A DNA stretch of 64,000 nt. It comes from G963662905 sp963662905. Its GTDB lineage: Bacteria; Bacteroidota; Bacteroidia; Bacteroidales; WRLA01. The notes beneath the pieces are model-generated. The model made no database searches. It was given only the letters and a program-made list of their open reading frames with translations, and was not told the origin of the DNA. The stretch is from NCBI GenBank assembly GCA_963662905.2, contig CAXXFD010000003.1, positions 2,294,001 to 2,358,000 of the forward strand, in the 5' to 3' direction. The position numbers and the translations under genes were made by a program. Shown one piece after another: positions 41,035-48,212 of this stretch. Each line of letters starts with the position of its first letter. Position 1 is the first letter of the stretch.

Positions 41035-41754
41035 ATGATGCAAATAGAACCACAACTTAAAAGCTTGCGCTTAAACGGGATGTCCTCCGCATGGCAGGCA
41101 TTGATGGAATCAGGCAGGCTAAACGAGCTGAGCTTTGGGGAGGGCATGAAAATACTCCTTGAAGCAGAAAAGCAACAACGCGAACAGAACCGTTTTGAAC
41201 GGCTGCAGAGAAACGCACGCTTCCGATACCAGGCGGCATTGCAGGAAGTCAGCACAGACCAGGCCCGGGGGCTTGGCAAAGACCTGCTGGCAAGTCTGGC
41301 CACGGGCAATTACCTGCAAAAAGGCCAGTCCATATTGGTCACCGGCCCAACCGGATGCGGGAAAAGCTTCCTGGCCTCGGCTTTGGGGCACCAGGCATGC
41401 CTGCAGGGATATAAAGTAGCCTACTATAACATGCAAAAGCTGCTGAAAAAAATTAAAATTGCACGCCTTGAAGGAACGGCCTTTAAATTTTTTGAAACCA
41501 CGGCCAAAACAGACCTGCTCATACTGGACGACTTTGGAATGGCACGGCTGGAACAAAAGCAACAAATTGATTTTATGGAGATTATAGAAGACCGCCATGC
41601 CCGGAAATCAACAATTATTGTCAGTCAGCTACCTGTGGCAAGCTGGTTCGATATCATTGGTGAAGCTACTATTGCCGATGCAATATTAGATCGTTTGGTA
41701 CACACTTCCCACAGAATTGAATTAAAAGGAGATAGTTTAAGAAAAATTAGGTAA
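41035..41754 (+). CDS. istB: IS21 helper ATPase IstB
   Basis: This 239-residue AAA+ protein of the DnaC/IstB group has Walker A VTGPTGCGKSFLASALG, Walker B DLLILDDFGMARL, the sensor TIIVSQLPVASW and the end LDRLVHTSHRIELKGDSLRK. It regulates IstA by choosing and remodelling target DNA. It begins 4 bp after the istA stop, as usual. Confidence 0.95.
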   Translation: MMQIEPQLKSLRLNGMSSAWQALMESGRLNELSFGEGMKILLEAEKQQREQNRFERLQRNARFRYQAALQEVSTDQARGLGKDLLASLATGNYLQKGQSILVTGPTGCGKSFLASALGHQACLQGYKVAYYNMQKLLKKIKIARLEGTAFKFFETTAKTDLLILDDFGMARLEQKQQIDFMEIIEDRHARKSTIIVSQLPVASWFDIIGEATIADAILDRLVHTSHRIELKGDSLRKIR

Positions 41755-41844
41755 TATTGTCAGGCAATCGCGTTCTTTAAAAACTTTACGAATCAGACGG
41801 GTCAATATCACCGGATTGGTGGGTCAGTATGACCGGAATATGCA

Positions 41845-42411
41845 GTTATGGTAGATATTTCGCATTGCAGTTCCGTTAAATCCCATAGGGATGATGTTAT
41901 GGTAGATATTTCGCATTGCAGTTCCGTTAAATCCCGTAGTGATGATGTTATGGTAGATATTTCGCATTGCAGTTCCATTAAATCCCGTAGTGATGATGTT
42001 ATGGTAGATATTTCGCATTGCAGTTCCATTAAATCCCGTAGTGATGATGTTATGGTAGATATTTCACAAAGAAGTTCCATTAAATCCCGTAGGGATGATG
42101 TTATGGTAGATGTTTCGCAAAGAAGTTCCAATAAATCCCGTAGGGATGATGTTATGGTAGATATTTCACAAAGAAGTTCCATTAAATCCCGTAGGGATGA
42201 TGTTATGGTAGATGTTTCGCAAAGAAGTTCCAATAAATCCCGTAGGGATGATGTTATGGTAGATGTTTCGCAAAGAAGTTCCAATAAATCCCGTAGGGAT
42301 GATGTTATGGTAGATGTTTCGCAAAGAAGTTCCGTTAAATCCCGTAGGGATGATGTTATGGTAGATGTTTCGCAAAGAAGTTCAATTAAATCCCGTAGGG
42401 ATGATGTTATG
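41845..42411. repeat. 51-bp tandem repeat array, right part (units 12b-23)
   Basis: The array resumes after the IS21 element. The rest of unit 12 runs to 41877 and units follow every 51 bp from 41878 to 42388, the last being partial. Most right-hand units carry the intact ATCCCGTAGGGAT palindrome and the CGCAAAGAAG tail, while left-hand units mostly have CGCATTGCAG, so the array has two ends with different unit types. An open frame through it (41848-42519, KSRRDDVMVDVSQRSSN units) follows from the 51-bp period. Confidence 0.92.
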
Positions 42412-42480
42412 ATGGTAGCCCATCGGGGCGATGTTGTGGTACCAGCCTCAAAAAAACACCACCCCTACGGGGTTTACATA
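42412..42480. repeat. Variant REP-like hairpins beyond the array
   Basis: Inverted, 42414-42443 reads GGTACCACAACATCGCCCCG and continues ATGGGCTACC: the same ACCA-AACATC head as the array unit but a different hairpin. A second hairpin CCCCTACGGGG with a CACCA head follows at ~42458-42468. These are single divergent members of the same repeat family. Confidence 0.6.
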
Positions 42481-42501
42481 CGTTGCACATCATATTTTTT
42501 A

Positions 42502-43759
42502 CAGGGCAAACGCATCTAAAATGAACCGATTTCTTTCTGATTTCTTCAAAAACAGCTTGTAGAGTTTTTTTTAAAAATTTCTTGTTGTTATGTCAATAAA
42601 TTGTTGTATATTGTAAGCAATTTACTAATTTTATTATAATAATTTATGACTAAATCATTAAGCTCTTTATTTGAGCAAATAGACGACCCCAGAAGCGATA
42701 CAACGAAGCTTCACAAATTAAACGACATCCTTCTCATTGGTGTAATTTCAGTCATCTGTGGCGCAGAAACCTGGAACAATATGGAAGATTATGCCAGGGC
42801 AAAAGAAGGTTTCCTGAAAACCATGCTTGAACTACCAAATGGCATACCTTCGCACGACACTTTTAATAGAGTGTTCTCAGCTATTGATAATCAACAGTTT
42901 GAGAGTGCATTTGTAGAATGGGTCAATTCCCTTGTTAAGCTTGCTGATGGACAAGTAATTGCTATTGATGGCAAAACAATACGGGGGGCCAAGGCTCATG
43001 GCAAGAAGTCTCCCATTCATTTGGTAAGTGCTTGGGCGGCCCAAAACAAGCTGGTTTTAGGACAGGTCAAGACAGATGAAAAGTCAAATGAAATTACCGC
43101 AATCCCAAAATTGCTGAAATTATTGATGCTCGAAAACGCAATTGTTACCATTGATGCTATGGGATGCCAAGAAGAAATAGCGGAAAATATTATTGACAAA
43201 AAGGCTGATTATATTTTAGCCGTCAAAAGAAACCAAAAACAATTGTTTGAAGATATTGAAGACGAGTTTAAGGTCGCAAAAAATATTGCTGAAGACACGA
43301 GTGTTTATGGAGATCATGGCAGGATCGAAACAAGGGTTTGCAGAACAATAAGTGACTTGGGCTTCGTGCAAAACCGTGAAAAATGGGCTAACTTAAAGAC
43401 AATCATCAAGATAGATAGCACTCGTGAGTTCAAGAACAGTGATAAACCAACAGAAAAAGCTACAAGATACTACATCTCAAGCCTAAAGGCAGGGCCCAAA
43501 GCATTTCAGGAGTACATAAGGTCTCACTGGTCTATTGAAAACAGCTTGCACTGGACTTTGGATGTTGCATTTGGTGAAGACGCAAGCCGCAAGAGATCAG
43601 GCAATTCAGCACAAAACTTCTCTACTCTGTGCAAAATAGCACTTAACTTACTGAAAAACGAAAAAACCTTAAAATCAGGTGTTAAGGGCAAACGGCTCAA
43701 GGCAGGATGGGATAATGATTACCTCATGAAAGTTCTTAATTTATGATGCGTTTGCCCTG
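42502..43759 (+). mobile_element. Complete ISAs1-family insertion sequence, 1258 bp, 10-bp target duplication
   Basis: Terminal inverted repeats CAGGGCAAACGCATC (42502-42516) and its inverse at 43745-43759 bound the element. ATATTTTTTA flanks both sides (42492-42501 and 43760-43769). It carries one full-length transposase gene. It is inserted in the repeat-rich stretch between the array and the IS200-like gene. Confidence 0.93.
42646..43746 (+). CDS. ISAs1 family transposase
   Basis: This 366-residue H-repeat/ISAs1-type DDE transposase has the N-terminal DDE_Tnp_1-associated domain (LFEQIDDPRSDTTKLHKLND, VICGAETWNNMEDYARAKEG) and the core: Asp in VIAIDGKTIRGAKAHG, Asp in AIVTIDAMGCQEEIA and Glu in HWSIENSLHWTLDVAFGEDA. 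All catalytic residues are present. Confidence 0.95.
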   Translation: MTKSLSSLFEQIDDPRSDTTKLHKLNDILLIGVISVICGAETWNNMEDYARAKEGFLKTMLELPNGIPSHDTFNRVFSAIDNQQFESAFVEWVNSLVKLADGQVIAIDGKTIRGAKAHGKKSPIHLVSAWAAQNKLVLGQVKTDEKSNEITAIPKLLKLLMLENAIVTIDAMGCQEEIAENIIDKKADYILAVKRNQKQLFEDIEDEFKVAKNIAEDTSVYGDHGRIETRVCRTISDLGFVQNREKWANLKTIIKIDSTREFKNSDKPTEKATRYYISSLKAGPKAFQEYIRSHWSIENSLHWTLDVAFGEDASRKRSGNSAQNFSTLCKIALNLLKNEKTLKSGVKGKRLKAGWDNDYLMKVLNL

Positions 43760-43769
43760 ATATTTTTTA

Positions 43770-43893
43770 CCATAACACCATCCCTAAAGGGATTTATTCT
43801 GAAATTGCAAACAATTTCTACCATTCTACCACCGCTATGCGGTTTTCTGTTAATTTGTATAATTTTCTACGATAACATTTCTGCCCTGCGGCA
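43770..43893. repeat. Three REP-like hairpins upstream of the IS200-like transposase
   Basis: The hairpins ATCCCT-AA-AGGGAT (43780-43793), ACCGC-TAT-GCGGT (43831-43843) and TGCC-CTGC-GGCA (43882-43893) are each preceded by a TACCAT/TACGAT head (ACCATAACACC, ACCATTCTACC, ACGATAACAT). The 51-bp array unit, inverted, has the same head (ACCATAACATC) before ATCCCTACGGGAT. Conserved head plus variable hairpin is the layout of REP sequences recognised by REP-associated tyrosine transposases. Confidence 0.7.
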
Positions 43894-43915
43894 AACAAAT
43901 TATTAAATTTGAATT

Positions 43916-44377
43916 ATGGCTAACACTTACACGCAATTAAATGTACATGCTGTATTTTCTGTAAAAGGGCGTGGCAATTTTATATCAAAAAAATGGTGCG
44001 ATGAACTATTCCGCTACATTGCCGGGACATTAACCGAAACCAACAATTATTCCTTAGCTGTTGGAGGTTATCGCGACCACGTTCATATCTTTTTTGAACT
44101 GAGCCCCTCAACTTCTATCTCCGATGTTTTAAGAAACGTAAAAGCCAAGTCATCTAAGTGGGTTAACACAAGAAATTTTATTGCCGGAAAATTTGAATGG
44201 CAAGCAGGATACGGAGCATTTACCTATTCCCGCTCACAACGCAGCAAGGTGATTAACTACATCATGAACCAGGAAGAACATCATAAACAACGAGCTTTTA
44301 AAGAAGAATATCTGGAGCTGCTTAAAAACAATGACATTAAATATGATGATGCTTATATATTTGAATTCTATGGATAA
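43916..44377 (+). CDS. IS200/IS605-like REP-associated tyrosine transposase (RAYT)
   Basis: This 153-residue Y1 HUH transposase has the His-x-His metal site in GYRDHVHIFFEL and a catalytic Tyr in KVINYIMNQEEHHKQ. TYTQLNVHAVFSVKGR and KAKSSKWVN are family landmarks. It has no tnpB partner and no clear IS ends, and it is surrounded by REP-like hairpins, so it is better called a domesticated-type RAYT than a complete IS. Its last 8 bp overlap the next gene. Confidence 0.88.
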   Translation: MANTYTQLNVHAVFSVKGRGNFISKKWCDELFRYIAGTLTETNNYSLAVGGYRDHVHIFFELSPSTSISDVLRNVKAKSSKWVNTRNFIAGKFEWQAGYGAFTYSRSQRSKVINYIMNQEEHHKQRAFKEEYLELLKNNDIKYDDAYIFEFYG

Positions 44378-45770
44378 AAGACTATTTTTTATAATTATAC
44401 TGTTGTTGGGCTCTGTTTTTGCAAATTCGCAAAGCAGTATTAAAGGCACTTTTACTGGCCTTGCCAAAACGCAAATAAAACTTATAGGTTATTCAGGCTT
44501 CCATACCTATATAATTGACAGCACACAAGCGGATGACAAAGGCGCTTTCGGGCTATCGTTCTCAAAAGATGATTACGGTATAGGCTATCTTGTGGCGGAG
44601 GATGGGAAGCCTTTTATCATCATCCTCGCTGATGAAGATCTGAAAATAAAAGGAGAAGCTTTATCAGTTCCGCAAAGCATCGAAATGCTGCAAGGCAAGC
44701 AAAACCTGGCTTTTGGACAATATGCTTCGGAACATCCCCGCAGGGAGCAGGCATTGAGCGCCTGGGACTATCTGCAAAAGATTTATGATATGGATTCGCT
44801 TTTTGCCGTGCATCCGGAAGCAGTGCAAGCCATCATCAAGGAGAAAAAACGCATCAAGGCAGAAGACAGCCTGTTTTTGACCGGATTGGATCGAGATGCA
44901 TTTGTAAGCTGGTATCTGCCCCTGCGCAAACTGATCAGCTCGGTTTCAACCGTTGCCCAATACCGCACCGAAGACATCCCGGAAACAATAGCGGCTTTTC
45001 GCAATATGGATTATACCGACCCCCGCCTCTACAAAAGTGGCTTGTTGGCCGACCTCATCGACAGCCATTTTTGGCTGATCGAAAACAGTGGGCGCTCCCT
45101 CGATTCGGTTTTTATCGAAATGAACCGCTCCATTGATATCATGGTCGAAAACCTGCTGCCCGATGAGCGGAAACTCAACGAAATCAGCAACCACCTGTTT
45201 AAACTGCTGGAAAAAAGGAGTTTGTTCCGTTCATCGGAATATCTTGCGCTCAAACTACTGAATGAACAAGGCTGCACATTAAATAACGATCTGTCCAATC
45301 AACTGGAGCATTACCGCGCCATGAAAATCGGGAATACCGCCACAGATTTTGTTTTTGAAGGAGATGTACTGTCACCGCAAAATAATCAGGATAAGTTACC
45401 GGCCGGATTATCGGACATCAACAGCAAATACAAACTGCTGGTATTTGGTGCAAGCTGGTGTCCGGCCTGCCCAGCCGAGCTGTCACAGATTGCCGCTTCC
45501 TACAAAAAATGGAAATCATATGGGGTGGATGTCGTGTTTATATCGCTGGATGAAGACAAAACAGTCTTCAAAGAATTTGCCGGCAGATTCCCCTTTACAA
45601 GCGTTTGCGATTACAAAAAATGGGAAAGCCCTGTGGCAAAGGACTATCATATTTTCGCCACACCGACCATGTACCTGCTCGACGAAAACAATGAAATTAT
45701 TCTAAGGCCAAACTCCGCCAGCCACGCAGATAGTTGGGTGGAGTGGGTTTTGGTGCAGGGAAATAAGTAG
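44370..45770 (+). CDS. Thioredoxin-like (TlpA/ResA family) secreted protein
   Basis: I start at 44370 (466 residues), where a signal peptide begins (MDKRLFFIIILLLGSVFANS). A DUF4369-like N-terminal β domain follows (IKGTFTGLAKTQIKLIGYSG), then a long helical middle, and a C-terminal thioredoxin fold from about residue 325 with the redox motif ASWCPACPAELSQ (Cys-Pro-Ala-Cys) and the cis-Pro in FATPTMYLLDE. It is a predicted periplasmic or outer-membrane-facing thiol reductase. The start overlaps the upstream transposase stop, which may be chance after insertion of the transposase gene. Confidence 0.87.
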   Translation: MDKRLFFIIILLLGSVFANSQSSIKGTFTGLAKTQIKLIGYSGFHTYIIDSTQADDKGAFGLSFSKDDYGIGYLVAEDGKPFIIILADEDLKIKGEALSVPQSIEMLQGKQNLAFGQYASEHPRREQALSAWDYLQKIYDMDSLFAVHPEAVQAIIKEKKRIKAEDSLFLTGLDRDAFVSWYLPLRKLISSVSTVAQYRTEDIPETIAAFRNMDYTDPRLYKSGLLADLIDSHFWLIENSGRSLDSVFIEMNRSIDIMVENLLPDERKLNEISNHLFKLLEKRSLFRSSEYLALKLLNEQGCTLNNDLSNQLEHYRAMKIGNTATDFVFEGDVLSPQNNQDKLPAGLSDINSKYKLLVFGASWCPACPAELSQIAASYKKWKSYGVDVVFISLDEDKTVFKEFAGRFPFTSVCDYKKWESPVAKDYHIFATPTMYLLDENNEIILRPNSASHADSWVEWVLVQGNK

Positions 45771-45932
45771 TTTCTGTCTATAATCTCTCCTGAAATTTCG
45801 GGATTATTCTTCCGAAAGCTTTCGGTATTGAACATTCTGCATCAGGCACTCTATTTGATATTTGTGTATTCGGGAGCGGGTTGCCCACAAAAAAGTAGTT
45901 GATACACTATGTCAGACTGGTAGAAAAGTGCC

Positions 45933-45964
45933 TTGCTTATCCTGTCATCATTTTTGTATATTTG
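45933..45964 (+). promoter_or_regulatory. Promoter of the nucleotidyltransferase gene
   Basis: TTG at 45933-45935, a 21-bp spacer and TATATTTG at 45957-45964 fit the Bacteroidota consensus. The ATG at 45969 follows after 4 bp, so the transcript should be leaderless or nearly so. Confidence 0.6.
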
Positions 45965-45968
45965 TACT

Positions 45969-46259
45969 ATGGAATCAAAAAGTGATATACTGAATAAACT
46001 ACAAGAGTTAAAGCCTTATCTAGCCGAGGAATACTCAGTAAAACGTATTGGCCTTTTTGGCTCTTTTGCAAAAAATACCGCTGATGAAAACAGTGATATC
46101 GACTTGCTGGTTGAGCTGGACAAACCCATTGGATGGAAATTCTTTTCTCTGGAGATATATCTCGAAAAGGTTTTCGGACGAAAAATTGACCTTGTAACCA
46201 AAGGAGCTTTGCGCGAACGCTTAAAGAAAGATATCCTTAGCCAAATAAATTATATCTGA
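45969..46259 (+). CDS. mntA: MntA-type minimal nucleotidyltransferase antitoxin
   Basis: I start at 45969 (96 residues). The nucleotidyltransferase signature is RIGLFGSFAKNTADENSDID, with Gly-Ser and the Asp-x-Asp of the metal site, followed by the third Asp in KIDLVTKG. In MntA-HepT modules this enzyme AMPylates and silences the HEPN toxin. The toxin gene begins one base after its stop. The family assignment is firm; the role is by analogy. Confidence 0.85.
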   Translation: MESKSDILNKLQELKPYLAEEYSVKRIGLFGSFAKNTADENSDIDLLVELDKPIGWKFFSLEIYLEKVFGRKIDLVTKGALRERLKKDILSQINYI

Positions 46260-46260
46260 A

Positions 46261-46620
46261 TTGAAAAAGGGTGAACGGCCATATATAATGTATCTTGAAG
46301 ATATTCAATTATCAATGCTCCGGATTGCAGAATAAATTGAGGGTTATAGCTTTAACGATTTCAAGAAGAACTATAAAACTGTTGACGCCGTGATTCGTAA
46401 CTTTGAAATTATCGGTGAAGCTTCAAAAAACTTGCCTGACTTTGTGAAGGATCGTTATGAACATATTCCTTGGTCCGAGATGTATTACCTTAGAAACAAA
46501 GTTTCCCATGAGTATTTTGGAATAGATTATGAGATAATTTGGGATGTTGCCAAAAACTATCTACCGGAAAATAAATTGGAGATAGATCGGATAATTATTT
46601 GGGAAACAAAGGATTATTAA
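46261..46620 (+). pseudogene. hepT: HepT-like HEPN toxin gene with premature stop
   Basis: From TTG at 46261 (one base after the mntA stop; an internal ATG is at 46288) the frame reads …MYLEDIQLSMLRIAE, hits TAA at 46333-46335, and continues in the same frame IEGYSFNDFKKNYKTVDAVI … RNKVSHEYFG … to 46620. RNKVSHEY is the Arg-x4-His-x-Tyr RNase motif, so the catalytic half is otherwise intact. A restart at GTG 46390 would give 76 residues without the first helices. The toxin is probably inactive, unless the stop is a sequencing error. Confidence 0.8.
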
Positions 46621-46746
46621 TTATTGAAAAATTAGTCACGTGCAGGCTCAACCACCTCTGGCAAGCTTTATGCTTGCAAAACTTCTGCGTTTTCGGCCCA
46701 GTTTAATATTTCTTGCAAAGTTTGGGATTATTAGCAGGATGAGACA

Positions 46747-47172
46747 TTAAGGATTTCCCATTATTTTTTGAGGAGCGACTATAGGTATAATGACATTGCC
46801 TGCGCCTGCGTTTTGAAGTTTTTCAAAAATGATGCCTCTGGAGGTGGACAGGCCAATACCTAAAAGTGTGGCAATAAGTAGTGTGTTGAATACCGGGATG
46901 TTATCCTTATTTAATGTGTAAAATTCAGAAAGATTTTTAACCGCAAAATGGAAGTGGAACAGGAAAAAAGACAGCTGGTTTTTATTGTTGTCCTCAAAAG
47001 AAATAGCGAGCTCCAGTTTCATCCGTTCATCTTTTAAGTTATGGAAGATTTTGTGCCCAACATTCAGTTGATGTTGCTTATGTTTTTTAAATGATTGTGT
47101 GTCAACTTTTTGCTGCGGCACTTCTATGGACAATAAGTGGATGCGGTCTGCAATGATTGGTGTTTGCTCCAT
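46747..47172 (-). CDS. SecB-like chaperone (third gene of a TAC-like operon)
   Basis: This 141-residue protein has the SecB strand pattern (HQLNVGHKIFHNLKDERMKL, ELAISFEDNN, LSFFLFHFHFAV). It then has the helix and C-terminal hairpin LLIATLLGIGLSTSRGIIFE … GNVIIPIVAPQKIM, which parallels the SecB helix-loop and Leu-Pro-Pro segments. SecB-like proteins that are third genes of toxin-antitoxin operons protect the antitoxin from degradation. It starts 1 bp after the HTH gene stop. The homology call is from pattern, not a search. Confidence 0.65.
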   Translation of the reverse strand: MEQTPIIADRIHLLSIEVPQQKVDTQSFKKHKQHQLNVGHKIFHNLKDERMKLELAISFEDNNKNQLSFFLFHFHFAVKNLSEFYTLNKDNIPVFNTLLIATLLGIGLSTSRGIIFEKLQNAGAGNVIIPIVAPQKIMGNP

Positions 47173-47173
47173 A

Positions 47174-47551
47174 TTAAAGTGCTATTTCGTAGTACTGTGA
47201 TTCACAACATACTTTGTATTCGTCAGCGTTTACTTCATCCTGTGTTTTAAGTGAGCCGAGGAAAATATATTCGTATTCCTTTTCCGGGCAGCAATGGATT
47301 AAGTCGATCCCCAAAGTTTGTTCCATTTTAATAATGCTTTTTAGGGTAAGATTGTGCATGCCGCTTAACCATCTTGAAACTTCTGATGGTTTTTTGTTCA
47401 TAAGCCCGGCGAATTTTCTTTTTGTCCACCCTTTCTGTTCCAGGGCAATACGGACTTTCTCACATATTTCCAGGTTTTTCTCGATAAATTGTTCTGTCTC
47501 GGGATCTCCATGTTGGCCAAGCCAATCGTTGATGATATTGTTTTTTTGCAT
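47174..47551 (-). CDS. XRE-family HTH antitoxin-like protein
   Basis: In this 125-residue protein, residues ~28-90 form an XRE/Cro-type HTH (KVRIALEQKGWTKRKFAGLM, NKKPSEVSRWLSGMHNLTLK). The C-terminal ~35 residues (EYEYIFLGSLKTQDEVNADE) could be the chaperone-addiction tail found in TAC antitoxins. It sits between a putative toxin gene (5 bp upstream) and a SecB-like gene (1 bp downstream). It probably represses its own operon. Confidence 0.8.
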   Translation of the reverse strand: MQKNNIINDWLGQHGDPETEQFIEKNLEICEKVRIALEQKGWTKRKFAGLMNKKPSEVSRWLSGMHNLTLKSIIKMEQTLGIDLIHCCPEKEYEYIFLGSLKTQDEVNADEYKVCCESQYYEIAL

Positions 47552-47556
47552 AGGTG

Positions 47557-48096
47557 TTACCAGTTTAATTCAAAGTCGTGCTCAATAATTATGTCGGTCT
47601 TATGTTCATTCCAGCATATTTCATTTCCAAAACTACTTTCAATAACTGAAGTTAATTTGTTTGCAAGCCTAAAGTGAGAACGGACATTCTCGCAATCTTG
47701 CGCCCGATTCCTTGTTTTAATGTCGCCGTTAAACAAGAAAACAACATGTTCGTTGACCCTAAAGCAATATAAGCGTAGATTATTTGCTGCGTTTTCATGT
47801 TCCCCTTTTTCACTGTTAAACTCAATATAAGCAGGTTCTCTGTTGATGCCTGTTGGCGGCAGTGCAGAGGCGTCTGCTATTTCAGCTTCTGGCCTGAAGA
47901 AAAAGCGTGACGCCCCAAACTTGTCGCCTATCACCTGAATCCATTTTAATATATGGTTCAGCTTCTCCTTGTTTTCTTTTGTGTGTTTTCGCAAAAACAA
48001 TTCAAAAAGAGAAAAATCATCATGTTCCAGGCAAACAGAATAGTACTCCACTTTTTTGTAGGAGTTAATATGTTTTATTGTCGCAAAATTATTCAT
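47557..48096 (-). CDS. Putative toxin gene of a TAC-like operon
   Basis: I start at the ATG at 48096 (179 residues; a TTG at 48114 would add six). No signal peptide and no named domain are seen. ILKWIQVIGDKFGASRFFFR, NNLRLYCFRVNEHVVFLFNG and IKTRNRAQDCENVRSHFRLA recall the strand order of HigB/RelE-like toxins (a Leu-Arg-x-Tyr/Phe core followed by a Phe-Leu-Phe strand and basic residues), in an enlarged form. The position before the HTH gene supports a toxin role; the family is not certain. Confidence 0.6.
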   Translation of the reverse strand: MNNFATIKHINSYKKVEYYSVCLEHDDFSLFELFLRKHTKENKEKLNHILKWIQVIGDKFGASRFFFRPEAEIADASALPPTGINREPAYIEFNSEKGEHENAANNLRLYCFRVNEHVVFLFNGDIKTRNRAQDCENVRSHFRLANKLTSVIESSFGNEICWNEHKTDIIIEHDFELNW

Positions 48097-48212
48097 ATTT
48101 ATGTTAAAAACCAAAATAAATTCACATTTAAGTTAATTATCTGGAGTTGTTGCTGTTATTTTTATCTTCCTTTGGAAGTGCAAATGCAGAAGAGTGGCGT
48201 TATTTGCGATAT

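Larger units (their letters stand above)
39120..41844 (+). mobile_element. Complete IS21-family insertion sequence, 2725 bp, 5-bp target duplication
   Basis: Ends TGGATATTCCGG and, inverted on the right, TGCATATTCCGG start with the TG typical of IS21. GTTAT flanks both sides (39115-39119 and 41845-41849). Removing the element and one GTTAT restores a perfect 51-bp unit. It carries istA and istB, both full length. Confidence 0.93.

Noticed and set aside
38536..42411. CRISPR array
   Set aside because: The units are head-to-tail with no unique spacers, variation is spread over the unit, and no cas genes are present.
41808..42519. Open frames on both strands in the right half of the array
   Set aside because: Same cause: a repeat period divisible by three. 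The plus frame starts inside a repeat unit with no leader or start context.
36558..43915. Integron or conjugative element
   Set aside because: No integrase, attC-like set, relaxase or mating genes are seen; the region is explained by IS elements, REP-like repeats and small accessory genes.
46390..46620. A complete 76-residue HEPN protein
   Set aside because: The homologous frame starts at 46261 directly after mntA and is interrupted by TAA at 46333. The GTG at 46390 would remove the first helices.
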